Part shown: piece by piece, positions 9,298-17,187 of the stretch
How positions within the stretch are numbered: position 1 is the stretch's first letter
Layout: each line of letters opens with the position of its first letter
Origin: Bacteroidia bacterium
GTDB lineage: Bacteria > Bacteroidota > Bacteroidia > Flavobacteriales > Flavobacteriaceae
Direction of reading: 5' to 3'
NCBI GenBank assembly: GCA_030429455.1
Contig: JAUIFC010000001.1
Span: forward strand, 27,123-91,122
Length of the DNA stretch: 64,000 nt
Program-made: the position numbers and the translations under genes
Notes under the pieces: generated by a model
What the model was told of the DNA's origin: nothing
Databases searched by the model: none
Seen by the model: the letters and a program-made list of their open reading frames with translations, nothing else

Positions 9298-10512
9298 ATG
9301 AACATTTGGTTAATATCACTTTTTGATCCCACACCACTGGACGAACCAATTTTTCCTAGATTCATAGAAATTGCAAAAGCAGCTATAAAGGAGGGACATA
9401 TAGTTCATCACTTTACAAGTACTTTTAGGCATACAAAAAAAGAGCATCGTTTTAAGACCTCTAGAGTCGAAAACATAGAAAAAGGTTATGACGTAATATT
9501 TACCCACAGTATGTCATACAAGAAAAATATGTCGCCAAAGCGGTTTTACGCCCATAGAGATTATGCCAAAAAATTGATAAAAGAGTTTAGCAATTTTTCA
9601 AAGCCAGATGTGATATTTATGAGTATGCCACCTTTAAGTACAGTACGAGAAGTGACTCGTTGGGGCAGAAAAAATAATGTGCCTGTTGTGGTAGACGTCA
9701 TAGATCCTTGGCCAGATTCTTTTATAAAAGATGTTCCAAGAGTTTTAAAACCTTTGGCTAAAATATTAATTACACCCTTTTACAACAAATTAAGAAAGAC
9801 TTTTAAGGATTCGAGCGCTATTACTGCTATTTCCAATGGGTATCTTAATTGGGCTAAGGACTTTCATGATGTGGATAAACTCACAAAACCTTTCTTTTTA
9901 GCGATTGATGTGGATGAGGTAAGAAAAGTGACAGAACAAATAGTTAAGTTGCCATTATCAGAACGTCCACTGCGATTGATTTATGCCGGAAGCTTAGCTA
10001 GTTCTTATGATATACCTTCTATCTTAAAAGCTGCTGAAATTATAGAAAACAAATACCCTGGCAGAACAGAGTTTTTGTTTACAGGTAAAGGGCCACAATT
10101 GGAATTGATTAACACATATACTAAGCAATATAATAATGTAGAATATTTAGGTTGGCTTAGTAGAGAAGAGCTCTTAAGGCAATATGGATTAGCAGATATA
10201 GGCCTCATTCAACATAAAAATAGCTTAACACAAACTATTACATACAAGTTTTTTAATTACATGTCTGCTGGTCTAGTATTACTAAACTCGCTTCAAACTG
10301 AAATGGCCGAAATGATAGATAAATACGATTTAGGTCTTAATAATAAAGAACAAGATTTTGAAAGACTAGCTCAAAATATTGAAACTTATATTAATAATCC
10401 TGAGTTGTTAACCGAGCAAAAGTCAAAAGTTGTCGATTTTACAAACGAGAATGGCCATACTAGAACAGTGTATCTCAAATTAGTTGATTTCTTGAAAAAT
10501 ATAGCAAGCTAA
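9298..10512 (+). CDS. Glycosyltransferase family 4 protein
   Basis: This is a 404-residue GT-B transferase. The N-domain starts MNIWLISLFDPTPLDEP and includes the WbuB/FnlA-region-like segment VVDVIDPWPDSF near residue 137. Domain 2 has RLIYAGSLASSYDIPSILKAA near residue 225 and the weak donor site ADIGLIQHKNSLTQTITYKFFNYMSAG near residue 299. It resembles WbuB-type fucosamine and colanic-acid glycosyltransferases in layout. It stands alone between fcl and the ATP-grasp gene with short gaps. Substrates are unknown. Confidence 0.8.
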   Translation: MNIWLISLFDPTPLDEPIFPRFIEIAKAAIKEGHIVHHFTSTFRHTKKEHRFKTSRVENIEKGYDVIFTHSMSYKKNMSPKRFYAHRDYAKKLIKEFSNFSKPDVIFMSMPPLSTVREVTRWGRKNNVPVVVDVIDPWPDSFIKDVPRVLKPLAKILITPFYNKLRKTFKDSSAITAISNGYLNWAKDFHDVDKLTKPFFLAIDVDEVRKVTEQIVKLPLSERPLRLIYAGSLASSYDIPSILKAAEIIENKYPGRTEFLFTGKGPQLELINTYTKQYNNVEYLGWLSREELLRQYGLADIGLIQHKNSLTQTITYKFFNYMSAGLVLLNSLQTEMAEMIDKYDLGLNNKEQDFERLAQNIETYINNPELLTEQKSKVVDFTNENGHTRTVYLKLVDFLKNIAS

Positions 10513-10528
10513 TTATAATCATATCGAA

Positions 10529-11686
10529 GTGTCAAAATCAATTTTATCTGTTGTAGTTACAGACGTAAATTCTAGAAAAGGATTTGATGTAGCTAACATT
10601 ATAAAGAATAGTTATAAATACCCTGTTGTATTAACATCAAGCAAAGATGTTAAGTTTCAGTTACCACTTATTTATACTAAAAAAGTCTATAGACTTAGAT
10701 TAGATAACATTGGTAATTTTGAAATGGATATCAAAGAAATTGAAGCTAAGGTCAACGGTGATTTGGTGTATTTGCCTGTTTCAGAATTAACTACTAGATA
10801 TTTTATAACCCTTTTTCAGGATAACAAATTAAGTAGTAGGTGGAAATTTATACTGCCAGATTTAAAGACTTTTAATCTTACAAGTGATAAGTGGGCATTT
10901 CAACAATTCTGTGAAGAGAATAACCATCCAGTACCTAAAAGTATAACCAAAGACAATTACAATCAGCTTAGACAAAATTTTAGACCAGTAGTTCTTAAGC
11001 CTAAGTCTGGTCAAGGATCGGTAGGAATCAAGTATTTTGAAAAAATTTCTGATTTACCCAACATAGAGGACATAAACTGGGAGACTCATTTAATACAAGA
11101 GAAAATATTTTCGAAAAGAAAAGTAGCTGGAGCATTTTTTTTGAGACATAATGGAGAAATTTTGAGCGAATACTGTCACCAGCGTGTTCGAATATTTCCC
11201 CCAGAAGGTGGTGTTACGGTGTATTCCAAATCTGTAGTTTATCCTGAGATTTTAAAAGCAGGTCAACAATTACTAGATGGCTTAAACTGGCAAGGTTTGG
11301 CTATGATCGAATTTATGTATGACGAGCCGACTAAAAGTTGGCGCATTATAGAACTTAATCCTAGATTGTGGGGATCCGTATTGCTGTCTGCTTTTAATGA
11401 GTCTTTTATGCTAAAAAATTACGTTGAGGCTACATTAGATCATTCTGTGATCAAAATAAATGCAAATCAAACTAAACCTGTCAATATAAGATGGCTATTC
11501 CCATTTGATTTACTCGCATTAATAAAAGGAAAATTGAGTATTAAGGAATTTTTTAAATTCAATTTAAAAGAAACATGTTATATCAATTTTACTTACGCTT
11601 CTTTCTTTAAAGCGCTTTTATTTTTGTTTTATTTCTTTTTCAATTTGGCATCTATCAAACGATTTATAAAAAAGATTAAGAAGTGA
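10529..11686 (+). CDS. ATP-grasp carboxylate-amine ligase-like protein
   Basis: This is a 385-residue protein with an ATP-grasp fold of the CarB/biotin-carboxylase-like type. VVLKPKSGQGSVGIKYF near residue 153 is the ATP-binding lysine and glycine loop. IIELNPRLWGSV near residue 273 is the Mg-binding E-x-N-x-R motif. The C-terminal 40 residues are hydrophobic and basic and may bind the membrane. Such enzymes activate a carboxylate as an acyl phosphate and join it to an amine, so decoration of an amino sugar is possible. The start is GTG. The stop overlaps the HAD phosphatase start by 4 bases. Confidence 0.75.
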   Translation: MSKSILSVVVTDVNSRKGFDVANIIKNSYKYPVVLTSSKDVKFQLPLIYTKKVYRLRLDNIGNFEMDIKEIEAKVNGDLVYLPVSELTTRYFITLFQDNKLSSRWKFILPDLKTFNLTSDKWAFQQFCEENNHPVPKSITKDNYNQLRQNFRPVVLKPKSGQGSVGIKYFEKISDLPNIEDINWETHLIQEKIFSKRKVAGAFFLRHNGEILSEYCHQRVRIFPPEGGVTVYSKSVVYPEILKAGQQLLDGLNWQGLAMIEFMYDEPTKSWRIIELNPRLWGSVLLSAFNESFMLKNYVEATLDHSVIKINANQTKPVNIRWLFPFDLLALIKGKLSIKEFFKFNLKETCYINFTYASFFKALLFLFYFFFNLASIKRFIKKIKK

Positions 11687-12255
11687 TTTTATTTGATTTT
11701 GATAAAACCTTAATAGATAAAGATACATTATTTGGATTTTATAAAACAGTTCATGGCGATAATACCTTGTTTAAGTTTAAAAGACTGATTATCATTTTGG
11801 TAGCTATTATTTATAAATTAAAAATTATAAATAATACTAGGCTAAAAAAAATTGGAATTACATTGTTTTTAAACGGTAAAACTCAAGCAGAAATTGAGGA
11901 AAAAGCAGAAGTTTATGTAAAAGGGCTTAAGCTAAACTCTATTTATCACGATATTTTTTTAAGCTGTCCTCAAGAAAAGAGGCTTATCATTTCCGCATCG
12001 CCTGAAATATATTTGAAAAAAATGTTTCCAAATGAGAATGTTTTAGGGACAATCCTAAATTTTGATCACAAAGAGGTTAAGTTGAAATTAAATTGCTATA
12101 AGGACGGTAAAGTGTTAAGGTATAATGAAAAGTATTCTAACATTCCAATAGACTCGGTTTATTCCGATTCTTATTCTGACATGCCGCTATTTAAAAAATC
12201 AAAGGACTACCATATAATTGAAAAAAGTAGTATAAAAGCGTCGTACACAAATTAG
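11683..12255 (+). CDS. HAD-superfamily phosphatase (HAD-IB, SerB-like)
   Basis: This 190-residue protein begins directly with the HAD nucleophile motif FDFDKTL (residues 4-10), so GTG 11683 must be the start. LIISASPEIY near residue 104 is motif II, and the acidic motif IV is SDSYSDMPLF near residue 165. It is a hydrolase of a phosphomonoester, in the subgroup that includes phosphoserine phosphatase. It shares four bases with the upstream ATP-grasp gene, so the two are probably made together. It might dephosphorylate the ATP-grasp product or substrate, which is inference. Confidence 0.8.
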   Translation: MILFDFDKTLIDKDTLFGFYKTVHGDNTLFKFKRLIIILVAIIYKLKIINNTRLKKIGITLFLNGKTQAEIEEKAEVYVKGLKLNSIYHDIFLSCPQEKRLIISASPEIYLKKMFPNENVLGTILNFDHKEVKLKLNCYKDGKVLRYNEKYSNIPIDSVYSDSYSDMPLFKKSKDYHIIEKSSIKASYTN

Positions 12256-12281
12256 AATTATTAAAATTTGAGCAAGCTATA

Positions 12282-13135
12282 ATGAAAGATATAATAGTAT
12301 TCTCACATATGATGAAAACCGCTGGCACATCTCTTTCCAAACAATTAATTGAGTACTGCGGAAAGAAAGTGCATATTGTTCCTGGTGGATTATTATTGAA
12401 AGACGATTATTATAATAATGAAAAGTTGAATAAGGATTACCTAAAGAAAAAGAATGAACTTAAGGTGTTAATAGGTCATCCTTTAAGGCCCTACATTGAT
12501 TTTAATATTGCAGATGTCAATTTAAGGTGGTTTACTTTTGTTAGGCAACCAGAAAAAAGATATTTATCGCACTACCTACATAAATACCATGAATCAAATC
12601 ATTTTAGAGTTGAGAAATACGCGGGTTTGTCGTCTGATTCTATAACCGAATGGGAAAAATAGATAATAGCTCAAATTACCAGTGTAAATTCTTGTCCGGC
12701 GAAGCAAATGCCCAGAAAGCAATAGATATTCTTGAATCTAAATTTGATTGGGTAGGATTAACCGAAGATTATAAAGCAGGTATAAAGTCATTCAAAAACC
12801 ACTTTGATGTTAAAGATTTATACGTCGAGGAAAAGGTTAGTAATAAAAGCTTAACCGATACTTCAGAAAAACAAAAAATAGCAGAAACCTATAAAGACTT
12901 TATTTATTCTCAAAATATTGAAGATTGGAAGCTATACGAATATGTGAAAAACAATATTTGGCCAAGATTTAAAGATCATTCAGCAGAAGAGGTAGACGTA
13001 AAAAGTATAAAATCTAATCCTATCCTAAGGAAATATAAATTAATTGAATTTCAAATCGACCGTCAATTAAGTTTTAATGAAACCAACATAAACTCTAAAA
13101 ACATTAAAATATTTTATAACCGGTGGATAAAATAG
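12282..13135 (+). pseudogene. Sulfotransferase, frameshifted into two reading frames
   Basis: The first frame (12282-12662, 126 residues) has SHMMKTAGTSLSKQL, a PAPS 5'-loop, and FVRQPEKRYLSHYLH, the 3'-phosphate motif. It ends at TAG 12660. The second frame (ATG 12650 to 13135, 161 residues) continues the same fold, with a FLSGE and FDWVGLTEDY pattern seen in Sulfotransfer_2 proteins. Adding one A to the run of five at 12655-12659 would join them into a protein of about 284 residues. The cause may be a sequencing error, a recent inactivating mutation, or slippage expression. Either way the halves were one gene. Confidence 0.75.
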
Positions 13136-13194
13136 ACTTATTCTATACTGATATCAGTTACGCTTACATTCAAACAATAATTAGATGACTTAAA

Positions 13195-14103
13195 ATGCAA
13201 AAAGGAAGTTTTAATAATGCCTATTCATCAGCCTTTAGTGTCGATGTTGAAGATGGTTTAAGCCTAGCAATGAGAGATTATTTTCTTAAACCAATGCAGC
13301 AAACAAAAAGAGTGGAAGGCAATACTTTGGAGTTAATTGAGCTGTTAGACAAGAAAAGTATTAAGGCGACTTTTTTTACACTTGGCATGGTTGCAGAGGA
13401 TTATCCCAACTTGATAAAAGAAATAGTTAAGCATGGGCATGAGCTTGCGGTACATGGATTTAATCACTATAGATTTTTTAGAATGACACCAGAACAAGCA
13501 CTGGAGGAACTTTCTAAGGCAAAAGATATATTGGAACAAATCTCAGGTGTTCAAGTTTACGGACATCGGGCGCCAGCTTTTTCTATAAGCAAAAATACAC
13601 CTTGGGCATTCGATGTCATAAAAGAAGCTGGATTTACTTATGACAGTAGCATAATGCCGATTTCATCAGAATATCATGGGTGGAATAATTTTCCAAAAGA
13701 AATAGTAAACCTTGAGACTTCAAATGGCCCATTGATAGAATTTCCAATTTCTTTACTAAACATTTTTGGCAGAGATTTGCCAGTTTCTGGAGGCAGTTAC
13801 TTAAGACTTTTGCCTTATTGGTTTTTGAAAAGGGCATTTTCAAAAATCAATAAAAACCAACATAATATGGTATACGTTCATCCTTATGAACTTGATAGGG
13901 AAGATTATCCAGATTACTACTTTGAAGAGCTAAATAAAAAAGATTTTAAAACTCGATTAAAGTTGAAGACCAATTTTATTAATAGAAAAAAATCAATAAA
14001 TAAAATTGCAAAGCTTCTTGAAAATTTTGATTATAAAACTGTAATTGAAATAATAGAAGACCAAAAAGATATGAAAAAGATTAGTCTTAAAGATTTAAAT
14101 TAG
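13195..14103 (+). CDS. NodB-type polysaccharide deacetylase (DUF3473-like C-terminus)
   Basis: This is a canonical 302-residue carbohydrate esterase 4 protein. SVDVED (Asp17, Asp20) is the first motif, HGHELAVHGFNH places metal ligands His87 and His91, and GHRAPAFS near residue 122 is the Arg motif. VHPYELD near residue 225 and the tail resemble DUF3473, as in deacetylases of exopolysaccharide loci. It is expected to remove N-acetyl groups from a glycan or its lipid-linked precursor. No signal peptide is visible. It is not closely similar to the three ESDDWGS paralogs in this locus. Confidence 0.88.
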   Translation: MQKGSFNNAYSSAFSVDVEDGLSLAMRDYFLKPMQQTKRVEGNTLELIELLDKKSIKATFFTLGMVAEDYPNLIKEIVKHGHELAVHGFNHYRFFRMTPEQALEELSKAKDILEQISGVQVYGHRAPAFSISKNTPWAFDVIKEAGFTYDSSIMPISSEYHGWNNFPKEIVNLETSNGPLIEFPISLLNIFGRDLPVSGGSYLRLLPYWFLKRAFSKINKNQHNMVYVHPYELDREDYPDYYFEELNKKDFKTRLKLKTNFINRKKSINKIAKLLENFDYKTVIEIIEDQKDMKKISLKDLN

Positions 14104-14106
14104 TCT

Positions 14107-14343
14107 ATGCTAAATTTTTCTATTAAAGCAACAAAACTTAAAGAAGAGGATGTATTAGTTTCTAACAATCCAGAATATTTAAGACCTAGGGAAGTCGATT
14201 TATTAATTGGAGACATAAGCAAGGCACTAAACTACCTTGGTTGTAAAACAAAGCACGATTTTAATGGTCTAGTAAAAGTAATGGTTGCCACAGATGAAAA
14301 CTTATTTAATAAGAATTTTGCAATTAATCAAAAGTGGTTATAA
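14107..14343 (+). pseudogene. GDP-mannose 4,6-dehydratase remnant (C-terminal stump)
   Basis: The 78-codon frame matches only the C-terminal end of Gmd. NPEYLRPREVDLLIGDISKA followed by LGCKTKHDFNGLVKVMV corresponds to the family's P-x-Y-x-R-P-x-E-V-D-x-L-x-G-D-x-x-K-A and L-G-W-K-P blocks. The Rossmann domain and catalytic residues are absent; the sequence upstream is the intact deacetylase gene. The usual Trp in LGWKP is Cys here, which suggests drift. It is most likely a relic of a gmd gene lost by recombination, and it may not be translated. Confidence 0.75.
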
Positions 14344-14369
14344 AGTCTTGAATCAGGTTCAGTAATATT

Positions 14370-15506
14370 TTGGATAAAAAGTCTATTCTATTTGTTAATC
14401 AAAGTTCGGGCTATTTGATGATAGATATCATAAATGCGCATGTCCCGTATTATGATGATATAGTCTTAATTACAGGTTTTTTAAACCCAAGAGAAACACC
14501 ATTAAATGAAAAAGTTAAGGTCAAGATGTGTAAATTGTATGACCGATCAACGGCAAAATCAAGGTTTTATACTTGGTTTATTTTTTGGATTCAGAGTGTT
14601 TTTTATATTTTTTTGAAGTACCGTAACTATAATTTGTATTTTGTTTCCAATCCACCGATTAATGTTTTTTCAGCAAGATTGACAAAAAGACCATTTGCTT
14701 TTCTCGTGTACGATTTATACCCAGAAGCATTGAGCAGATTTAATTACCTAAAGGAATCCTCTATTTTATATAAGCTTTGGTCTAATTCTAATAGTATTGC
14801 TTACAACAAAGCTCAGAAGCTTTTCACCATAAGTTCAGGTATTAAAAAAGCAATGCTCAACTATAAATTAGCTAAAGAAAAAATAGAAATTGTGCCAATT
14901 TGGACGAACGCAGATTTCTTTAAAAAAGTAGCTAAAAATGAAAATATTTTTTTAAAACTAAATGATATTGAAAATAAGTTCATCATAGGATATTCAGGCA
15001 ATTTAGGAAAATCTCACCCACTTGAAAAACTAATTGATTTAGCAAATATTTTAAAAGATCAAAAAGATATTTTATTTTTAATCATTGGCGAAGGAGATAA
15101 AAAGAACCTTTTGCAAGAAGCTAAGCAAAACTTGAAACTGGAAAATGTAAAGATATTAGGATATCAAGAAACAGAGATTTTTCCGCACGTTCTTCATGCT
15201 ATGGACATAGGTGTAATTACTTTAGATTCAAAAGCCAGCGATCTTAGTGTACCATCCAAAATTTATAACTTAATGTCCGCAGGAAAACCAGTCATGGGAA
15301 TTTCAAGCGAAAGTTCTGAGTTGGCAAAACTTATTAAGGAAAATGATATTGGCAAAAATTTTGATAAAGTTGATATCGATGAAATGAAATCCTTTATCAT
15401 AAGCTTAAAAAACAATGATCATTTGTATAAGGAAATTCACCAAAAATCTTATGAGACTGGTCTAAAATTTACGCCAAAGAATGCCATGAAAATGATATTA
15501 AAGTAG
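14370..15506 (+). CDS. Glycosyltransferase family 4 protein (WcaI-like)
   Basis: This is a 378-residue GT-B transferase with a membrane-leaning hydrophobic stretch (FYTWFIFWIQSVFYIFLKY) at about residues 66-84. VYDLYPEALSRF near residue 112 and NPPI near 98 are typical of WcaI/WbuB-type enzymes. Domain 2 has FIIGYSGNLGKSHPLEKLI near residue 204 and SVPSKIYNLMSAGKPVMGI near residue 292. The start is TTG 14370. The gene is flanked on both sides by truncated stumps of other genes (gmd-like and PIG-L-like), which suggests it arrived or was kept through a recombination event. Confidence 0.82.
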   Translation: MDKKSILFVNQSSGYLMIDIINAHVPYYDDIVLITGFLNPRETPLNEKVKVKMCKLYDRSTAKSRFYTWFIFWIQSVFYIFLKYRNYNLYFVSNPPINVFSARLTKRPFAFLVYDLYPEALSRFNYLKESSILYKLWSNSNSIAYNKAQKLFTISSGIKKAMLNYKLAKEKIEIVPIWTNADFFKKVAKNENIFLKLNDIENKFIIGYSGNLGKSHPLEKLIDLANILKDQKDILFLIIGEGDKKNLLQEAKQNLKLENVKILGYQETEIFPHVLHAMDIGVITLDSKASDLSVPSKIYNLMSAGKPVMGISSESSELAKLIKENDIGKNFDKVDIDEMKSFIISLKNNDHLYKEIHQKSYETGLKFTPKNAMKMILK

Positions 15507-15514
15507 AGCGAACA

Positions 15515-15736
15515 ATGGAAATTCGAGATTATTCATTCGTGCCTACACATTTTGTCAATGTAACAAGGGAGTTCTCTTTTAAAATTGAAGCTTTAGAATG
15601 CTTTAAAAGTCAAATTAGAAACTTTCCCGACACTCGATCAACAGAATGTGTAGAATCTTTAGCAAAATTTAGAGGAGCAACAGTAGGATATGAGAGGGCT
15701 GAAGCCTTTGTGACCATAAGAACTATTGAAGACTAA
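15515..15736 (+). pseudogene. PIG-L family deacetylase remnant (C-terminal stump)
   Basis: This 73-codon frame matches the end of LmbE/PIG-L-type N-acetylglucosaminyl deacetylases. THFVNVTREFSFKIEALECF and then PDTRSTECVESLAKFRGAT and GYERAEAF correspond to the conserved tail in which the K-x-E-A-L, R-S and A-E-A-F positions are kept. The zinc-binding P-H-P-D-D and H-P-D-H regions of the N-terminal two thirds are missing. It starts 6 bases after the glycosyltransferase stop. An active enzyme is not possible; it is a likely relic. Confidence 0.7.
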
Positions 15737-15745
15737 ATCTTATTT

Positions 15746-15805
15746 ATTTGTAAAGCTTTCTTGGAAATTCTATATTTTTTTTCATCTTTACAAATCTTTT
15801 TTTTA
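15746..15805 (+). terminator. Hairpin followed by T-rich tract before the ACP gene
   Basis: A perfect 10-base inverted repeat (15746-15755 and 15786-15795) with a loop of about 30 bases is followed by a run of eight T at 15797-15804. It lies between the PIG-L stump and the ACP gene. It could end transcription of the upstream segment or attenuate it. The long loop makes it weaker than a classical terminator. Confidence 0.4.
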
Positions 15806-15827
15806 ATTTTACTAACCACTTAATTTT

Positions 15828-16058
15828 ATGAAAGAAAATAAATTATTAGAAGCATTTCAAGAAGCTTTAGAACTTGAAGGCGAAATTATATCCTTAGATG
15901 ATACAATAGAGGATTTTGACAATTGGGATTCAATCTCTAGATTATCTTTAATAGCATTATTGGACGAATATTTTGAAGTTGAAGTTACTAATGCAGAATT
16001 TGATAGTTTGAATACACTAAGAGATTTGCGTGATTTAGTTATAAATAAGCAAAAGTAG
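15828..16058 (+). CDS. Acyl carrier protein
   Basis: This is a 76-residue acidic four-helix carrier protein. NWDSISRLSLIALLDEYF contains Ser35 in the D-S-I motif, the expected 4'-phosphopantetheine site. It is not a typical housekeeping AcpP, whose motif is DSLD(T/S)VELV. Its stop overlaps the GTG of the KAS III gene by one base, so it is a dedicated carrier for that enzyme. It likely holds an acyl chain destined for a sugar of the surface glycan; that role is inferred from location. Confidence 0.88.
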   Translation: MKENKLLEAFQEALELEGEIISLDDTIEDFDNWDSISRLSLIALLDEYFEVEVTNAEFDSLNTLRDLRDLVINKQK

Positions 16059-17116
16059 TGGCTAAATTATCTTTTGAAAATATTGGAATAACACACCTGG
16101 CAGGTGCTGTACCAAAAACGGTAATCGTCAATAGAGATTATACAGATTTTTTTTCAAAGGATGTTGTTAATACTATCGTTGATAAAACAGGTGTTGAGCA
16201 TAGAAGGTTTTCAAGAAAGGATCAAACGGCATCAGACCTTTGTTTTGCAGCCGCAGAAAAATTGTTGTTTGATAACGAAATAGATAAGTCGGAAATAGAC
16301 ATCTTGCTATTTATATCACAAACACCAGATTACAGAATGCCAGCGACTAGTGTTATTCTGCAGCATAGATTAGGATTATCAAAAGATACTGCTGCATTTG
16401 ACATCAACTTAGGGTGTTCAGGATTTGTCTATGGACTTTCTGTTGCATTCGCTTATGCTAATATGCCAGGTGTAAGAAAAGTTTTAGTTTTAAATGGCGA
16501 AACCAGATCCAAAGTATATCATCCCAAAGACAGAAAAACAGCCTTTATATTTGGAGACGCCGGTATCGCTGCCATAGTAGAAAGACAAGAGAATGTTGGG
16601 AAAAGCTTTTTCTCTCTTAACTCAGACGGTTCTAAGTCAGACCTTATTAAAGTAGATGCAGGCGGGTATAGAAACCCCAGCAGTCCAGAATCATTAAAAG
16701 AAAAAGTAGTAGATGAAAACGGAAGCATTCGAACAGATGAACATGGGCATATGAATGGAGCTGACGTTTTTAATTTTGTGCTTAGAGAAATACCTAAGAG
16801 CATTAAGCAAACCTTGGCATACGCAAACTCAACGATTGATGAATGCGATTTTATAGTTTGTCATCAAGCTAATAAATTCATGAATGATTATTTGTCTAGA
16901 AAGCTTAAGTTGGACAACGCAAAGGTGCCCACAACGATTGAAAAATATGGAAACACCTCTTCGGTTTCAATTCCTTTGACTATAGTAGACCAATTAAAAG
17001 ACAAATTAGACGGACATCGCAAATTATTGCTTTCCGGATTTGGAGTTGGTATGTCTTGGGCAACAGCTGTTCTTAGCACAAAAGATTTAAGAATATTAAC
17101 TATTGTAGAAGTTTAA
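16058..17116 (+). CDS. 3-oxoacyl-ACP synthase III-like enzyme (FabH-like)
   Basis: This is a 352-residue thiolase-fold condensing enzyme. Catalytic Cys120 lies in NLGCSGFVYGL, His269 in CHQANKF and Asn299 in YGNTSS. The His-to-Asn spacing of 30 equals that of E. coli FabH. It would join an acyl-CoA starter to malonyl-ACP carried by the adjacent ACP. No ketoreductase or acyltransferase of fatty-acid type is next to it, so the later steps must use other genes, or the product is a short 3-oxo acid. It is more likely specialised than housekeeping, given its place in the polysaccharide locus. Confidence 0.9.
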   Translation: MAKLSFENIGITHLAGAVPKTVIVNRDYTDFFSKDVVNTIVDKTGVEHRRFSRKDQTASDLCFAAAEKLLFDNEIDKSEIDILLFISQTPDYRMPATSVILQHRLGLSKDTAAFDINLGCSGFVYGLSVAFAYANMPGVRKVLVLNGETRSKVYHPKDRKTAFIFGDAGIAAIVERQENVGKSFFSLNSDGSKSDLIKVDAGGYRNPSSPESLKEKVVDENGSIRTDEHGHMNGADVFNFVLREIPKSIKQTLAYANSTIDECDFIVCHQANKFMNDYLSRKLKLDNAKVPTTIEKYGNTSSVSIPLTIVDQLKDKLDGHRKLLLSGFGVGMSWATAVLSTKDLRILTIVEV

Positions 17117-17159
17117 TAATTATTTTAAACTTTTTTAATTCATTGTATACAGTAAATAC

Positions 17160-17167
17160 TATTTTTG
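17160..17167 (+). promoter_or_regulatory. Candidate -7 box (TAnnTTTG)
   Basis: TATTTTTG matches the Bacteroidota -7 consensus and lies 20 bases before the GTG of the NeuD-like gene. A TTG at 17143-17145 is only 14 bases upstream, shorter than the usual spacing of about 17-23, so only the -7 half is convincing. It may be an internal promoter of the locus. Confidence 0.35.
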
Positions 17168-17187
17168 TAGGCTAAATATCAATTAAT

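Noticed and set aside
12655..12659. A5 run as a phase-variation tract
   Set aside because: Five A is within normal background for this AT-rich DNA; slippage switching normally needs a longer tract, so I call it a frameshift of unknown cause.
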